A DNA stretch of 64,000 nucleotides, from contig NZ_LT160640.1 of assembly GCF_900048895.1 (NCBI RefSeq), forward strand, positions 932,814 through 996,813, given 5' to 3'. Positions within the stretch are counted from its first letter, which is position 1. Each line of letters begins with the position of its first letter. Shown one piece after another: positions 40,367-47,505 of this stretch. The notes below the pieces were generated by a model. The model did not search any database, was not told where the DNA came from, and saw nothing but the letters and a program-made list of their open reading frames with translations. Both the position numbers and the translations under genes were made by a program. The stretch comes from Neglectibacter timonensis. GTDB taxonomy: Bacteria; Bacillota; Clostridia; Oscillospirales; Acutalibacteraceae.

Positions 40367-40572
40367 TCTTTCACCACCTTTCTCCCATCATTTCCTTTCT
40401 TCACGCTCCGGCCCTACCTACAATAGGCATTCATCTTGCTTTCTGTTTTGTAGCTGTACCAATTGTCTTTTGTTCCCGCCCCATCTGTTTTACCTCCCTT
40501 CTCCCCCTCCTTTCTCACTCCGCCGGGTCATATAGTCCGAGTAAAGTAATCACTCGCCATATGTTTAAGAAG

Positions 40573-40600
40573 GTTATAGATATCCACAAAATGTTGTAAA
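40573..40600 (-). promoter_or_regulatory. Candidate early leftward promoter
   Basis: On the minus strand TTTACA (40600-40595) and TATAAC (40578-40573) with a 16-base spacer, reading toward the early operon beginning at 40366. Confidence 0.4.
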
Positions 40601-40640
40601 CCACCTCTTTAAATTCTCGTATTTAACACCATATATAGTG

Positions 40641-40669
40641 TTGACGTTTCCTTCCCATAAAGATATAAT
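40641..40669 (+). promoter_or_regulatory. Strong rightward promoter
   Basis: TTGACG (40641-40646), 17-base spacer, TATAAT (40664-40669), followed 10 bases later by GGGAGGTG and the 44-codon gene. Near consensus. Confidence 0.75.
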
Positions 40670-40694
40670 AATTCCGTAGAAGGGAGGTGAACGA

Positions 40695-40829
40695 ATGAAT
40701 AAGAGACAAACGAGTCCTAGAGCTGCATCTGCTGCATCAAAGGTATTGCGTGATGGCCGCACAAGTAAAGCCAGTAAAACCGCAGCCGGTAGTGCTTTGT
40801 CACAGACACGCAGTAGCAAGAAAAAGTAA
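40695..40829 (+). CDS. 44-residue basic Ser/Lys-rich protein
   Basis: A short gene with a near-perfect promoter, GGGAGGTG site and its own terminator. The product (NKRQTSPRAASAASKVLRDG then RTSKASKTAAGSALSQ) is basic and low in hydrophobics; similar small proteins occur widely in Firmicutes mobile elements with no known function. It could bind nucleic acid. Transcribed from the lysogeny-side strand, so probably expressed in the lysogen. Confidence 0.7.
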   Translation: MNKRQTSPRAASAASKVLRDGRTSKASKTAAGSALSQTRSSKKK

Positions 40830-40847
40830 ATCGTTCTACCAACTGGG

Positions 40848-40878
40848 CCGGATGTTGCAGCATCCGGTTCAATTTTTT
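40848..40878 (+). terminator. Rho-independent terminator
   Basis: CCGGATG (40848-40854), loop TTGCAG, CATCCGG (40861-40867), then six T at 40873-40878. Ends the 44-codon gene. Confidence 0.75.
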
Positions 40879-41087
40879 GCTTTGTCACTGGTAGCAAAAA
40901 GATCTTTTACCTCCACATCGGGGAAAAAATGCTGTTGAATTATTTGTACTTCCGGCCAGGTAAATTGAACCTTGCCTAATAATCGGTTAGTCAGCGATTT
41001 GCTGCACACCCCTATGCTGTCAGCTATCGTTTTCTTTTTAATTCCGCGTTTTGCAATTTCCCCTATCAAAACTGGATAAGTTACCAT
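40869..41087 (-). CDS. XRE-like phage regulator
   Basis: A 72-residue protein with a helix-turn-helix (GIKKKTIADSIGVCSKSLTN) and a tail common in small phage regulators (EVQIIQQHFFPDVEVKDLFA). AAGGAGG before the start. It is the last gene of the short unit starting with the HNH/HTH gene and could be the Cro-like member of the switch. Confidence 0.6.
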   Translation of the reverse strand: MVTYPVLIGEIAKRGIKKKTIADSIGVCSKSLTNRLLGKVQFTWPEVQIIQQHFFPDVEVKDLFATSDKAKN

Positions 41088-41104
41088 TTCATTTCACCTC
41101 CTTC

Positions 41105-41275
41105 TTAAGCCGGCTTGTCGTGCGGGGCGGGTGGGCAATTTTTTTGGTCGTGCAGGGTTTGGCTGGCAAGCAGTAGTTGAATGGAATGGTCTACTATCAC
41201 CTGATTCTGATGATCCAACTTGCACAGATCCTCTGCCATTTCTCTGGCTTCCCTCTTTTTCTTTGGTTGTAACAT
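41105..41275 (-). CDS. Short hypothetical protein
   Basis: A 56-residue protein (begins MLQPKKKREAREMAEDLCKL) with GAGGTGAC upstream, lying between the HNH/HTH gene and the small XRE gene. N-terminal half helical, C-terminal part Pro-rich. Function unknown. Confidence 0.45.
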   Translation of the reverse strand: MLQPKKKREAREMAEDLCKLDHQNQVIVDHSIQLLLASQTLHDQKNCPPAPHDKPA

Positions 41276-41291
41276 GGCGTCACCTCAAATC

Positions 41292-42095
41292 TTATGCTAT
41301 TTGGGAAATGTCATTTGAAACTTGCAGATCACTTATAGATTTTTCAAGTTCCATTATTTCCTTTTTCAAAATGTCTTCGCTTAATTGTAGACGAGATAAC
41401 TGGGATTCCTTTTTGAAAAGTTTGCATTGGTATTGTTTGATTTGTCGGCTTATTACAGAATTAATCTTAGGTGGATTGTTTGATTTTAAATACGCACGTT
41501 TAATGGAATCGTCCACACATTGGCGGGAAACGCCGTACATATCTGCAATTTCCTGCAAAGTGTACCCCTCTATCCTTAAATTTAAGTATTTCTGCTGTGT
41601 AGGTGTCAGCCGAGTTTGATCAATCTGCAGTAAGGAATCTCTCAATTCAGCAAATCGGTCTACTCTTTTTGCTTCGCTTTTCAAATGAATTTTACAGTCG
41701 TGGCAAATTACGTCTTTTGAAAGAGTAGGTTCACCACAATATTGGCAGGGAGCGGCTTTCGAATAAGGATTAATCAAACCTGTTCTATAAGCGTGCTGTA
41801 CATTTTCCTTTGCTGTACACCACTCTAAATTCGTCACATCATTGTTAGAAGGATTGCCGTCAAGATGATTTACCATAGGCAAGTTGTAGGGATTCGGGAT
41901 GAACGCCTCCGCAACGAGTCTATGGACATAAAAATGTTTTTGCTTTCCAGATACAAAAGCTGTTACACAAAGGTATTTTCCGTCCTTGCCAGTTTTAATT
42001 TGCTTTGCCAGTTCCTTGTGGGAACCCTTCATTCTGTAGACTTCTCCAGAATCCGTTACTTCAAATAAGCCTTTATGAACCATACGTGAGCTCAA
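41292..42095 (-). CDS. HNH endonuclease-domain protein with sigma-region-4-like HTH
   Basis: A 267-residue protein. The TTG at 42095, with GGAGGAG 5 bases upstream, is chosen over longer frames that run through the promoter. Residues about 30-110: HNH homing-type nuclease ([17 protein letters not shown], then [11 protein letters not shown], then [18 protein letters not shown]). Residues about 115-135: a zinc pair-of-pairs (CQYCGEP, CHDC). Residues about 160-205: HTH ([20 protein letters not shown], then [20 protein letters not shown]). A coiled coil ends the protein. It occupies the place of Cro opposite the repressor gene, so it may be regulator, nuclease or both. Confidence 0.7.
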   Translation of the reverse strand: MSSRMVHKGLFEVTDSGEVYRMKGSHKELAKQIKTGKDGKYLCVTAFVSGKQKHFYVHRLVAEAFIPNPYNLPMVNHLDGNPSNNDVTNLEWCTAKENVQHAYRTGLINPYSKAAPCQYCGEPTLSKDVICHDCKIHLKSEAKRVDRFAELRDSLLQIDQTRLTPTQQKYLNLRIEGYTLQEIADMYGVSRQCVDDSIKRAYLKSNNPPKINSVISRQIKQYQCKLFKKESQLSRLQLSEDILKKEIMELEKSISDLQVSNDISQIA

Positions 42096-42126
42096 GGTTT
42101 CTCCTCCTTTTGTTTTCATTGCCCAC

Positions 42127-42155
42127 ATTATAAGTGATTTTGAAAACAAAGTCAA
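42127..42155 (-). promoter_or_regulatory. Leftward lytic promoter with operator
   Basis: On the minus strand TTGACT (42155-42150), 17-base spacer, TATAAT (42132-42127). The spacer contains GTTTTCA (42147-42141), and another GTTTTCA lies at 42112-42118. The same heptamer marks the repressor operator, so the repressor probably controls this promoter. Confidence 0.75.
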
Positions 42156-42200
42156 TAGGGTTTGAGTAAAAAAAGTTGGCAAAGAAAACATCAAATTTTT

Positions 42201-42240
42201 GTTTTCAACGTGTTGACATTGAAAACAGACCTGTTATAAT
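42201..42240 (+). promoter_or_regulatory. Repressor promoter with perfect inverted-repeat operator
   Basis: GTTTTCAA (42201-42208) and TTGAAAAC (42219-42226) are perfect inverted arms flanking the -35 TTGACA (42213-42218); TATAAT follows at 42235-42240 after 16 bases. The repressor would bind its own -35 region. Confidence 0.8.
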
Positions 42241-42260
42241 TAAGCAAGATGGAGGTGAAA

Positions 42261-42644
42261 ATGTTGAGTAACAGCCTATCTAAACGATTAGTTAAGATTC
42301 GAGAAACACTTAAAATAAGCCAAGATGAATTAGGCACCAAGATAGGAATTTCAAGATTTTCTGTTTCGAACTATGAATCAGGTAAAAGAAATATAACCGA
42401 GCGTGTAATTAAAGATATTTGCCGCGAGTTCGACGTAAACGAAGAATGGCTCCGCACCGGCGAAGGAGAGATGTTCGTTGAACTGCCGGAGGGAACCGAA
42501 TTGGGGAAATATATTGCTGATGTAATTGGTGGAGAGGACGATTTTATTAAAAACATTATCATCTCCTATATGAAGCTTGATGAAAAAAACAAAAAAATAA
42601 TCCGAGACTTCGTAAAAAGTCTCGGATGCGAGGGTAAGGCATAA
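42261..42644 (+). CDS. CI-like XRE repressor
   Basis: A 127-residue protein with GGAGGTG before the ATG at 42261. Residues 8-60 are a classic HTH (SQDELGTKIGISRFSVSNYE, then VIKDICREFDVNEEWLRTGE). The C-terminal part (about 70-127) is short and helical, not a peptidase-type LexA domain, so induction is unlikely to be by RecA-stimulated self-cleavage. Main lysogeny repressor by position and operators. Confidence 0.85.
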   Translation: MLSNSLSKRLVKIRETLKISQDELGTKIGISRFSVSNYESGKRNITERVIKDICREFDVNEEWLRTGEGEMFVELPEGTELGKYIADVIGGEDDFIKNIIISYMKLDEKNKKIIRDFVKSLGCEGKA

Positions 42645-42647
42645 GAA

Positions 42648-42758
42648 TTATCTGCCTGCAAGCCGTTTGATGATGCTATAGATTTCCAGCAAAATCTTTC
42701 GATTTTGTATGTAGTCCAACAAGTGAATGATTTTTTCTTTACATTCTTCACTGCTCAT
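42648..42758 (-). CDS. 36-residue phage protein
   Basis: A short frame from the ATG at 42758 with GGAGGGTG upstream (MSSEECKEKIIHLLDYIQNR, then ILLEIYSIIKRLAGR). A similar helical mini-protein is common next to phage repressors in Clostridia. It is convergent with the repressor gene. Function unknown. Confidence 0.5.
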   Translation of the reverse strand: MSSEECKEKIIHLLDYIQNRKILLEIYSIIKRLAGR

Positions 42759-42833
42759 AACGGCACCCTCCAAACGCCAACCAGTTTTTTGTAAGCTCAT
42801 TATAGAACATCTGTTCGCAATATGCAAGCACAA

Positions 42834-43065
42834 AGTAAAGATATTCTGTAATGAAAAATGTGGAATTAAAGTGAGATTGCGTATTTTTCCTTTATTTACA
42901 TGTTAATACGATACAAATCATAAATCAAATGAAATATATTCACACTAAACCATTCGCGGTCAAAAATCGACCGTTCGAGGACACTTACAAAAATTACCAG
43001 TGCTGCAAATTCACGGTACTTGTTTTTGATACCGTGGAAACAATTATGAAAGAGGGCTTGAGGTA
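42834..43065. other. Leader region of the SLH gene
   Basis: 232 AT-rich bases without a gene. It contains the inverted repeats CGGTC-n6-GACCG (42957-42975 region) and CACGGTA...TACCGTG (about 43012-43033). A clear promoter for the SLH gene is not visible; a TTGTTT near 43019 followed by ATTATG is weak. Confidence 0.4.
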
Positions 43066-44280
43066 ATGAAAAAGAAAATTTTGGCAATGCTGCTGTCCGT
43101 AGCCCTGTTGGCCGGCGCGATTCCGGTCACAGCCTCCGCCGCCTCTGTGGAGCAGTTTTCCGACGTCAAAGCGAGGGACTGGTTCTACGACGCGGTGGAG
43201 TACGCCGTCTCAAACGGACTGTTTCACGGCACCGGCGAAACCACCTTCAGCCCGGAGCAGTCCATGACCCGCGGCATGTTCGTCACTGTGTTGGGGCGGA
43301 AATCCAACGTGGAGCAAAGCCTGTATACGGAGCAGCAATTCGAGGACGTGAAGGCAGGGCAGTACTATGCCCCCTACGTCAATTGGGCCGCCAGCAACGG
43401 AATCGTCAATGGTACGGGAGCGGGGAAATTCAGCCCGGACGCCCCCATCACCCGGGAGCAGATCGCAAAAATATTGTACGGCTATGCCCAGAAAACGGGA
43501 AACGATACCACCTTCCGTTCAGACCGCTTCAACCAATTCTTCGACAAAAGCAATGCGTCCAATTATGCTGTCGAAAGCCTGGAATGGGCGACCACCCATA
43601 TGATTATAAACGGGACGGACGATGGATATCTGATCCCGAAATTAGAGGCGACCCGGGCGCAGGTGGCGCAAATCCTGTATTGCGCCGATAGAATCCTTGT
43701 GAATACCGAAATCACGGATGATCCAAAGCCCACGGACGAGCTCCTCACCTTGAGGGACGAAGCCGGAAACGCCACCCTGTCCATCCCGATTCCCGCGACC
43801 TGGAAAGACCGGTATACCGCCACCGGGCGCAGCGACGGCCTGGGGGCCACCTTCTATTCCACCAATAACCTCTATACCGGCCACGGCGGCATGCTGTTCC
43901 AGCTCAGCGCATATGCCGGCCGTGAGGAGTATATCCATATTCCCTCCACCCATTTTCTAACCCAGGTCACCGTGGATGGAGTCAACTATCACATCGTGTG
44001 GCGTGAGCCCACCGATTACCAGTACGACATGGAATACCAGCAGGAATACCTGCAGATGCAGGCGGATATCCCGCGTATGATCGAAGGAATTGAGTTTTTC
44101 GTCCCCATCGCCTCGGAGCAGCCGGAGCCCGGCGCCGCGGTGTATTGGGTCGTAAACGGCGCGGTTTACCATTCCACAGACCAGTGCCCCTCCCTCTCCC
44201 GTTCCAAAAACATCCAAAGCGGAACGGTGGAAGAAGCCGCTGCGGCTGGGAAAACCAGAGCGTGCCCCAATTGCCATTAA
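43066..44280 (+). CDS. Secreted SLH-domain surface protein (prophage cargo)
   Basis: A 404-residue protein. Signal peptide at residues 1-26 (KKKILAMLLSVALLAGAIPV, then TASAA). Three SLH repeats at about 28-225 (FSDVKARDWFYDAVEYAVSN, then FEDVKAGQYYAPYVNWAASN, then a divergent third) should anchor it to cell-wall polymers. A beta-rich domain follows, and the last 50 residues form a small metal-type domain (VYHSTDQCPSL, then TRACPNCH). It lies between repressor and integrase, on the lysogen-expressed strand, so it probably alters the surface of the lysogen, for example blocking other phages or aiding colonisation. Confidence 0.75.
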   Translation: MKKKILAMLLSVALLAGAIPVTASAASVEQFSDVKARDWFYDAVEYAVSNGLFHGTGETTFSPEQSMTRGMFVTVLGRKSNVEQSLYTEQQFEDVKAGQYYAPYVNWAASNGIVNGTGAGKFSPDAPITREQIAKILYGYAQKTGNDTTFRSDRFNQFFDKSNASNYAVESLEWATTHMIINGTDDGYLIPKLEATRAQVAQILYCADRILVNTEITDDPKPTDELLTLRDEAGNATLSIPIPATWKDRYTATGRSDGLGATFYSTNNLYTGHGGMLFQLSAYAGREEYIHIPSTHFLTQVTVDGVNYHIVWREPTDYQYDMEYQQEYLQMQADIPRMIEGIEFFVPIASEQPEPGAAVYWVVNGAVYHSTDQCPSLSRSKNIQSGTVEEAAAAGKTRACPNCH

Positions 44281-44288
44281 ATTGAAAT

Positions 44289-44328
44289 AAAAAAACCGCC
44301 CGCTCCGTCTAGCACACGGAACGAGCGG
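44289..44328 (-). terminator. Minus-strand terminator between SLH gene and integrase
   Basis: On the minus strand a 13-bp stem (44328-44316 with 44308-44296, two GU pairs) is followed by seven T. It would stop leftward transcription entering from the integrase/att side and shield the SLH and repressor genes. Confidence 0.6.
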
Positions 44329-44382
44329 CCACCACCGGACGGGCCGGAGGTACAGAATCAACTGCATTGATATTGTACCCTA

Positions 44383-44415
44383 TCCCGTCCCCAAAATCAA
44401 GAGGGCGGGATTTTT
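44383..44415 (+). terminator. Plus-strand terminator before the integrase
   Basis: TCCCGTCC (44383-44390) pairs with GGGCGGGA (44403-44410, one GU), followed by TTTTT. It ends the SLH transcript 24 bases before the integrase start. Confidence 0.6.
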
Positions 44416-44439
44416 GCGCCCAGAAACAGGAGGCAGGAC

Positions 44440-45615
44440 ATGGCAAACATCACAAAACGCGGAGCGTCCTACCGGATCCGCTGCTCCTGCGGGTACGGGC
44501 CAAACGGGAATCAGGTCATGAAATCCATGACCTGGACCCCGGATCCCAAGATGACAGCGAAACAGATTGAAAAAGAGCTGAACCGTCAGGCCGTTCTGTT
44601 CGAAGAAAAATGCCGGAACGGCCTTGCAAACGGAAACACAAAATTCCAGGATTTTGCAGAGCAGTGGTTTGAAGAATACGCGAGGTCTCATTTGAAAACA
44701 AAAACCCTGGAAGAGGCCAAAGCGCTGACAAAACGGGTATATCCGGCTCTGGGCCATATCAAAATCGGGAAGCTCAGGCCCGAGCATTTCCGGAATTTTT
44801 ATAACAGTCTGGGGCAGCCCGGGCAAAATAAGCGGACAAAGGAGGGACTGTCCGCAAAGACCATTTGGAACTATCATGCTTTTTGCTCGAGCATTTTAGG
44901 GTATGCCGTAAAAAATGAGATCCTTTTGCGCAACCCCTGCGCCGCAGCCGCGCCGAAAAAGCCGGCCAGTGAGATCAATTGCCTGGATGACGTGGCGGCC
45001 AGAAAGTTTCTCGACGCGCTGGAGAAGGAGCCCGTACAGGATAGAGCCTTTTTTACCCTGGCTCTTTTGACTGGCTACCGGCGCGGAGAGATGCTGGGCC
45101 TGGAATGGCCGGATGTAGATTTTGAAAACGCGGTGATAACCGTGCGCAGAACCTCTCAATACCAGTCTAAGGTCGGCATATACACCGATACGCCAAAGAC
45201 AAAACGATCGCAGCGCAGCACCAAAGTTTCGGCAGCGCTGATGGATCTGTTGAGGGAGCTGAAGGTAGCCCAGGCCACAAAGCGGCTGCAGATGGGAGAC
45301 CTCTGGAACCCGGAATGGGAGCGGCATCCCCGGTTGTTCACAACAGAATACGGATTTCCTCTGCACCCTGGCATACCGGGGAAGCATATGTCCGGCATCC
45401 TGGAAAGAAACGGTCTGCCCCGAGTCACATTGCATTCACTCCGGCACACCAATGCCACCCTGCTGATTTCCGGCGGAGTGGATGTCCGCACGGTGTCCGG
45501 ACGCCTGGGGCATAGCCAGGCCAGTACCACCATGAATATTTACGCAGAAACGATTCAAAGCGCCGAAGCGGCAGCAGCAGATGTCCTCGATAACATCCTG
45601 CTCAAAAAGGCCTGA
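44440..45615 (+). CDS. int: Tyrosine-type site-specific integrase
   Basis: A 391-residue recombinase. N-terminal arm-binding domain, core-binding domain at about 70-165, catalytic domain with R in LLTGYRRGEMLGLEW, H-x-x-R in HSLRHTNATLL, and the end GHSQASTTMNIYAE containing H and the nucleophile Y. RBS CAGGAGG. The att site is 160 bases downstream, as usual. Confidence 0.92.
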   Translation: MANITKRGASYRIRCSCGYGPNGNQVMKSMTWTPDPKMTAKQIEKELNRQAVLFEEKCRNGLANGNTKFQDFAEQWFEEYARSHLKTKTLEEAKALTKRVYPALGHIKIGKLRPEHFRNFYNSLGQPGQNKRTKEGLSAKTIWNYHAFCSSILGYAVKNEILLRNPCAAAAPKKPASEINCLDDVAARKFLDALEKEPVQDRAFFTLALLTGYRRGEMLGLEWPDVDFENAVITVRRTSQYQSKVGIYTDTPKTKRSQRSTKVSAALMDLLRELKVAQATKRLQMGDLWNPEWERHPRLFTTEYGFPLHPGIPGKHMSGILERNGLPRVTLHSLRHTNATLLISGGVDVRTVSGRLGHSQASTTMNIYAETIQSAEAAAADVLDNILLKKA

Positions 45616-45776
45616 AGCCCCGTCATCCAACCAATTTTCTGGTCATTGTTTGGTCATTATCTGTCCAAAACCAAAGCAAATCCACCTTTGCTATTTCTCA
45701 TTGGCCCCTTGTTTTATCCGCGCCATTCCTAACTTTTTATCATCCCATAAAACCCCCGAAAATTCAATTTTTGAAA

Positions 45777-45799
45777 TTCAAATCCTGTCACCTCGACCA
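45777..45799 (+). other. attR: 3' end of a tRNA gene (predicted tRNA-Pro)
   Basis: TTCAAAT, then CCTGT, then CACCTCG, then ACCA are the T-loop, T-stem 3' strand, acceptor 3' strand and CCA end of a tRNA. The bases before do not complete the T-stem, so only the 3' part is here. Base 72 is G, implying C1-G72, a pair typical of bacterial tRNA-Pro. The intact tRNA should lie at the left end of the prophage, outside the window, on the + strand. Confidence 0.75.
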
Positions 45800-45808
45800 A
45801 TTTGTCGA

Positions 45809-45850
45809 AAGAAGTCGATTGCTGAAAAGTGATCGGCTTCTTTTATTTTT
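45809..45850 (+). terminator. Terminator after the tRNA 3' end
   Basis: AAGAAGTCGAT (45809-45819) pairs with ATCGGCTTCTT (45832-45842; one GU), followed by TTTATTTTT. It is the original terminator of the host tRNA, now separated from the tRNA by the prophage. Confidence 0.75.
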
Positions 45851-45942
45851 ACTGATGTAATGCTATACTTAGGGACATAGTGGTTATCTTCCCGATACTA
45901 TGAAAAAACATACCATCTTACCTTTTTTCTAGACATAAAAAC

Positions 45943-45971
45943 TTGATAGAAAAGTGATATTGCTATATTAT
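45943..45971 (+). promoter_or_regulatory. Promoter of the small membrane protein gene
   Basis: TTGATA (45943-45948), 17-base spacer, TATTAT (45966-45971), 31 bases before the start codon. Confidence 0.65.
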
Positions 45972-46002
45972 ATAAAAAACTATTTTTACTCAAGGAGCAG
46001 TT

Positions 46003-46233
46003 ATGATGGAAGCTTTTTATATCGATGAAAATGGGACTAGACAAATGTTAGAAATACCTGACAATGCCACAAACCTAACAGAATCACTAAATTCGAGTCG
46101 CACGGTAAGATTACTCCTGAAGCAACATGAAGAACAATGTAAACAAAACAAAAGGCTGTTCTGGATATCTATAATTACTTCGCTCATATCAGCAGGTGCC
46201 CTTATTGTATCAATCATTGCATTAATCGGATGA
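46003..46233 (+). CDS. Small single-pass membrane protein
   Basis: A 76-residue protein with AAGGAG 5 bases before ATG. The first 50 residues are polar (MMEAFYIDENGTRQMLEIPD and onward); residues about 51-75 are one hydrophobic helix (LFWISIITSLISAGALIVSI). First gene outside the prophage. Function unknown. Confidence 0.6.
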   Translation: MMEAFYIDENGTRQMLEIPDNATNLTESLNSSRTVRLLLKQHEEQCKQNKRLFWISIITSLISAGALIVSIIALIG

Positions 46234-46310
46234 TTTCTTTTTTCGTAATGCAAAGTCACCGAATAAAACCGAGAAAAACAGCTTTTGAACCCCTCTGTCT
46301 ACTTTTCTTC

Positions 46311-46340
46311 TTGTTTTATCGGCAGCCTTCATAGTATAAT
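46311..46340 (+). promoter_or_regulatory. Promoter upstream of the TM1266-like gene
   Basis: TTGTTT (46311-46316), 18-base spacer, TATAAT (46335-46340). Confidence 0.55.
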
Positions 46341-46375
46341 GGTTAAAAACCATGGTTTGGAGGGAGTTGAATCTT

Positions 46376-46450
46376 ATGGCTTCTTCTCCTCTTTGGAAAA
46401 ACACCGGTTCTCCCGTGCAGGCCATGGATACAGGAAAAAAATTTCTCTGA
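46376..46450 (+). CDS. Possible 24-codon leader ORF
   Basis: A short frame with GGAGGGAG before ATG, encoding a 24-residue peptide (MASSPLWKNTGSPVQAMDTG then KKFL), ending 21 bases before the next gene. It may be a real small protein, a coupling ORF, or chance. Confidence 0.3.
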   Translation: MASSPLWKNTGSPVQAMDTGKKFL

Positions 46451-46471
46451 ATCAGGAAAGGAGTGTCGTTC

Positions 46472-46726
46472 ATGAAATGCTATTACATCGTTGGGCTGCG
46501 GGTCAATCATCGAACGGGAAACGCGGTCAAATTACAGGAAGTTCTGACACAATTTGGATGTAACATCAAGCTTCGCGTCGGCCTTCACGAGACCAGTGAG
46601 GAATACTGCTCTGACGACGGCGTCATCATGCTGCAGGCCTGTGGCGAACCCGATACCATCACCGCCATGCTGGATGCCTTTAACCAACTGGAAGGCGTCA
46701 GCGCAAAAATGCTGGACCTCAACTAA
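46472..46726 (+). CDS. TM1266-like ACT-fold protein (iron-only hydrogenase system regulator type)
   Basis: An 84-residue protein with GGAAAGGAG before the ATG at 46472. Pattern YIVGLRVNHRTGNAVKLQEV, then IKLRVGLHE, then DTITAMLDAFNQLEGVSAK is the ferredoxin-like ACT fold seen in TM1266 and the small regulator of [FeFe]-hydrogenase maturation clusters. No hydrogenase gene is near, so the function here is open. Confidence 0.55.
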   Translation: MKCYYIVGLRVNHRTGNAVKLQEVLTQFGCNIKLRVGLHETSEEYCSDDGVIMLQACGEPDTITAMLDAFNQLEGVSAKMLDLN

Positions 46727-46739
46727 AGACGACAAAACA

Positions 46740-46771
46740 GGGCCGCATGGAGGAATTATTCCATGCGGCCC
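46740..46771. terminator. Intergenic hairpin
   Basis: GGGCCGCATGG (46740-46750) and CCATGCGGCCC (46761-46771) form a perfect 11-bp stem; no T-run follows, so it may be a weak terminator or mRNA stabiliser. Confidence 0.5.
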
Positions 46772-46788
46772 TCTAAGGAGAAATACCC

Positions 46789-47499
46789 ATGCCTTTTTCA
46801 AAAGAAACGTTGAATTTCCTTGTGGAAAACCGGCTCAATGACAGCCGAAGCTGGTTTCACGAGCACAATAAAGAATACCGCAGCCTGGTTTTGCAGCCGC
46901 TGCAGGAATTGGTGCTCTCCCTCACCCCGGCAATGTTGGAAATTGACGGCGAATTCATCACAGAACCGCGGGTGGACAAGACAATCAGCCGTATTTGGCG
47001 GGACACCCGCTATACGCACGATCCCTCCCTATACCGGGAAAACATGTGGATCATCTTCAAACGCGGCAGGATGCACACCACTGAATTTCCCGGAATCTAT
47101 TTTGAAATCACGCCGGACGGCTTCGGTTATGGCTGCGGTTTCTACCACGCCTCCACCTCTTACATGAACACCCTGCGTAAAAGCATCCTGGAAGGCTCCC
47201 CCGTTTTTCTAACTGCCCAGAAGGCTTTCTCCGCCCAAGACATTTACCAAATAGAGGGAGATCTCTTTAAGCGGCCCAGATACAGGGAGTATCCGGATTC
47301 CCTCCGGGAATGGCTGGAACGCCGCAACATCAGCCTGAACGCAGAAAGCCATGATTTTGAGCTGCTCTTCTCCCCCGGGCTTTCGGAAAAACTCATAGCA
47401 AACCTGAAGCTCCTTGCGCCAATGTACCGTTTCCTGCTGGAAACCGCCCTCCGAGAGCAGCGTGAAGGCACCGCCTTGGAACTGCTTCAGCGGAACTGA
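46789..47499 (+). CDS. DUF2461 family protein
   Basis: A 236-residue protein with the family signature: SKETLNFLVENRLNDSRSWF at the N-terminus, then DKTISRIWRDTRYTHDPSLY, then FEITPDGFGYGCGFYH. Family function is unknown; members occur across bacteria. AAGGAG upstream. It is convergent with the AraC gene. Confidence 0.85.
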   Translation: MPFSKETLNFLVENRLNDSRSWFHEHNKEYRSLVLQPLQELVLSLTPAMLEIDGEFITEPRVDKTISRIWRDTRYTHDPSLYRENMWIIFKRGRMHTTEFPGIYFEITPDGFGYGCGFYHASTSYMNTLRKSILEGSPVFLTAQKAFSAQDIYQIEGDLFKRPRYREYPDSLREWLERRNISLNAESHDFELLFSPGLSEKLIANLKLLAPMYRFLLETALREQREGTALELLQRN

Positions 47500-47505
47500 C
47501 CGCCG

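Larger units (their letters stand above)
40367..40694. other. Intergenic control region of the early operon
   Basis: 328 bases with divergent promoter candidates and an AACAC-n8-GTGTT inverted repeat (40625-40642) overlapping the rightward -35. Two or three very short minus-strand frames with Shine-Dalgarno sequences occur (for example one giving a 17-residue peptide), but none is convincing. Confidence 0.5.
45616..46002. other. Prophage-host junction
   Basis: 387 bases without a gene: phage attP arm, the tRNA 3'-end core at 45777-45799, a terminator, and the promoter of the first host gene. Confidence 0.6.

Noticed and set aside
40400-40520. Short minus-strand frames with Shine-Dalgarno-like sequences before the excisionase-like gene's promoter
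   Set aside because: 17-36 codons only, mutually overlapping, no recognisable product; upstream AG-rich sequence alone can mimic RBS.
41292-42095. HNH gene as an intron or intein homing endonuclease
   Set aside because: No interrupted gene surrounds it and it has its own promoter at the lysogeny switch.
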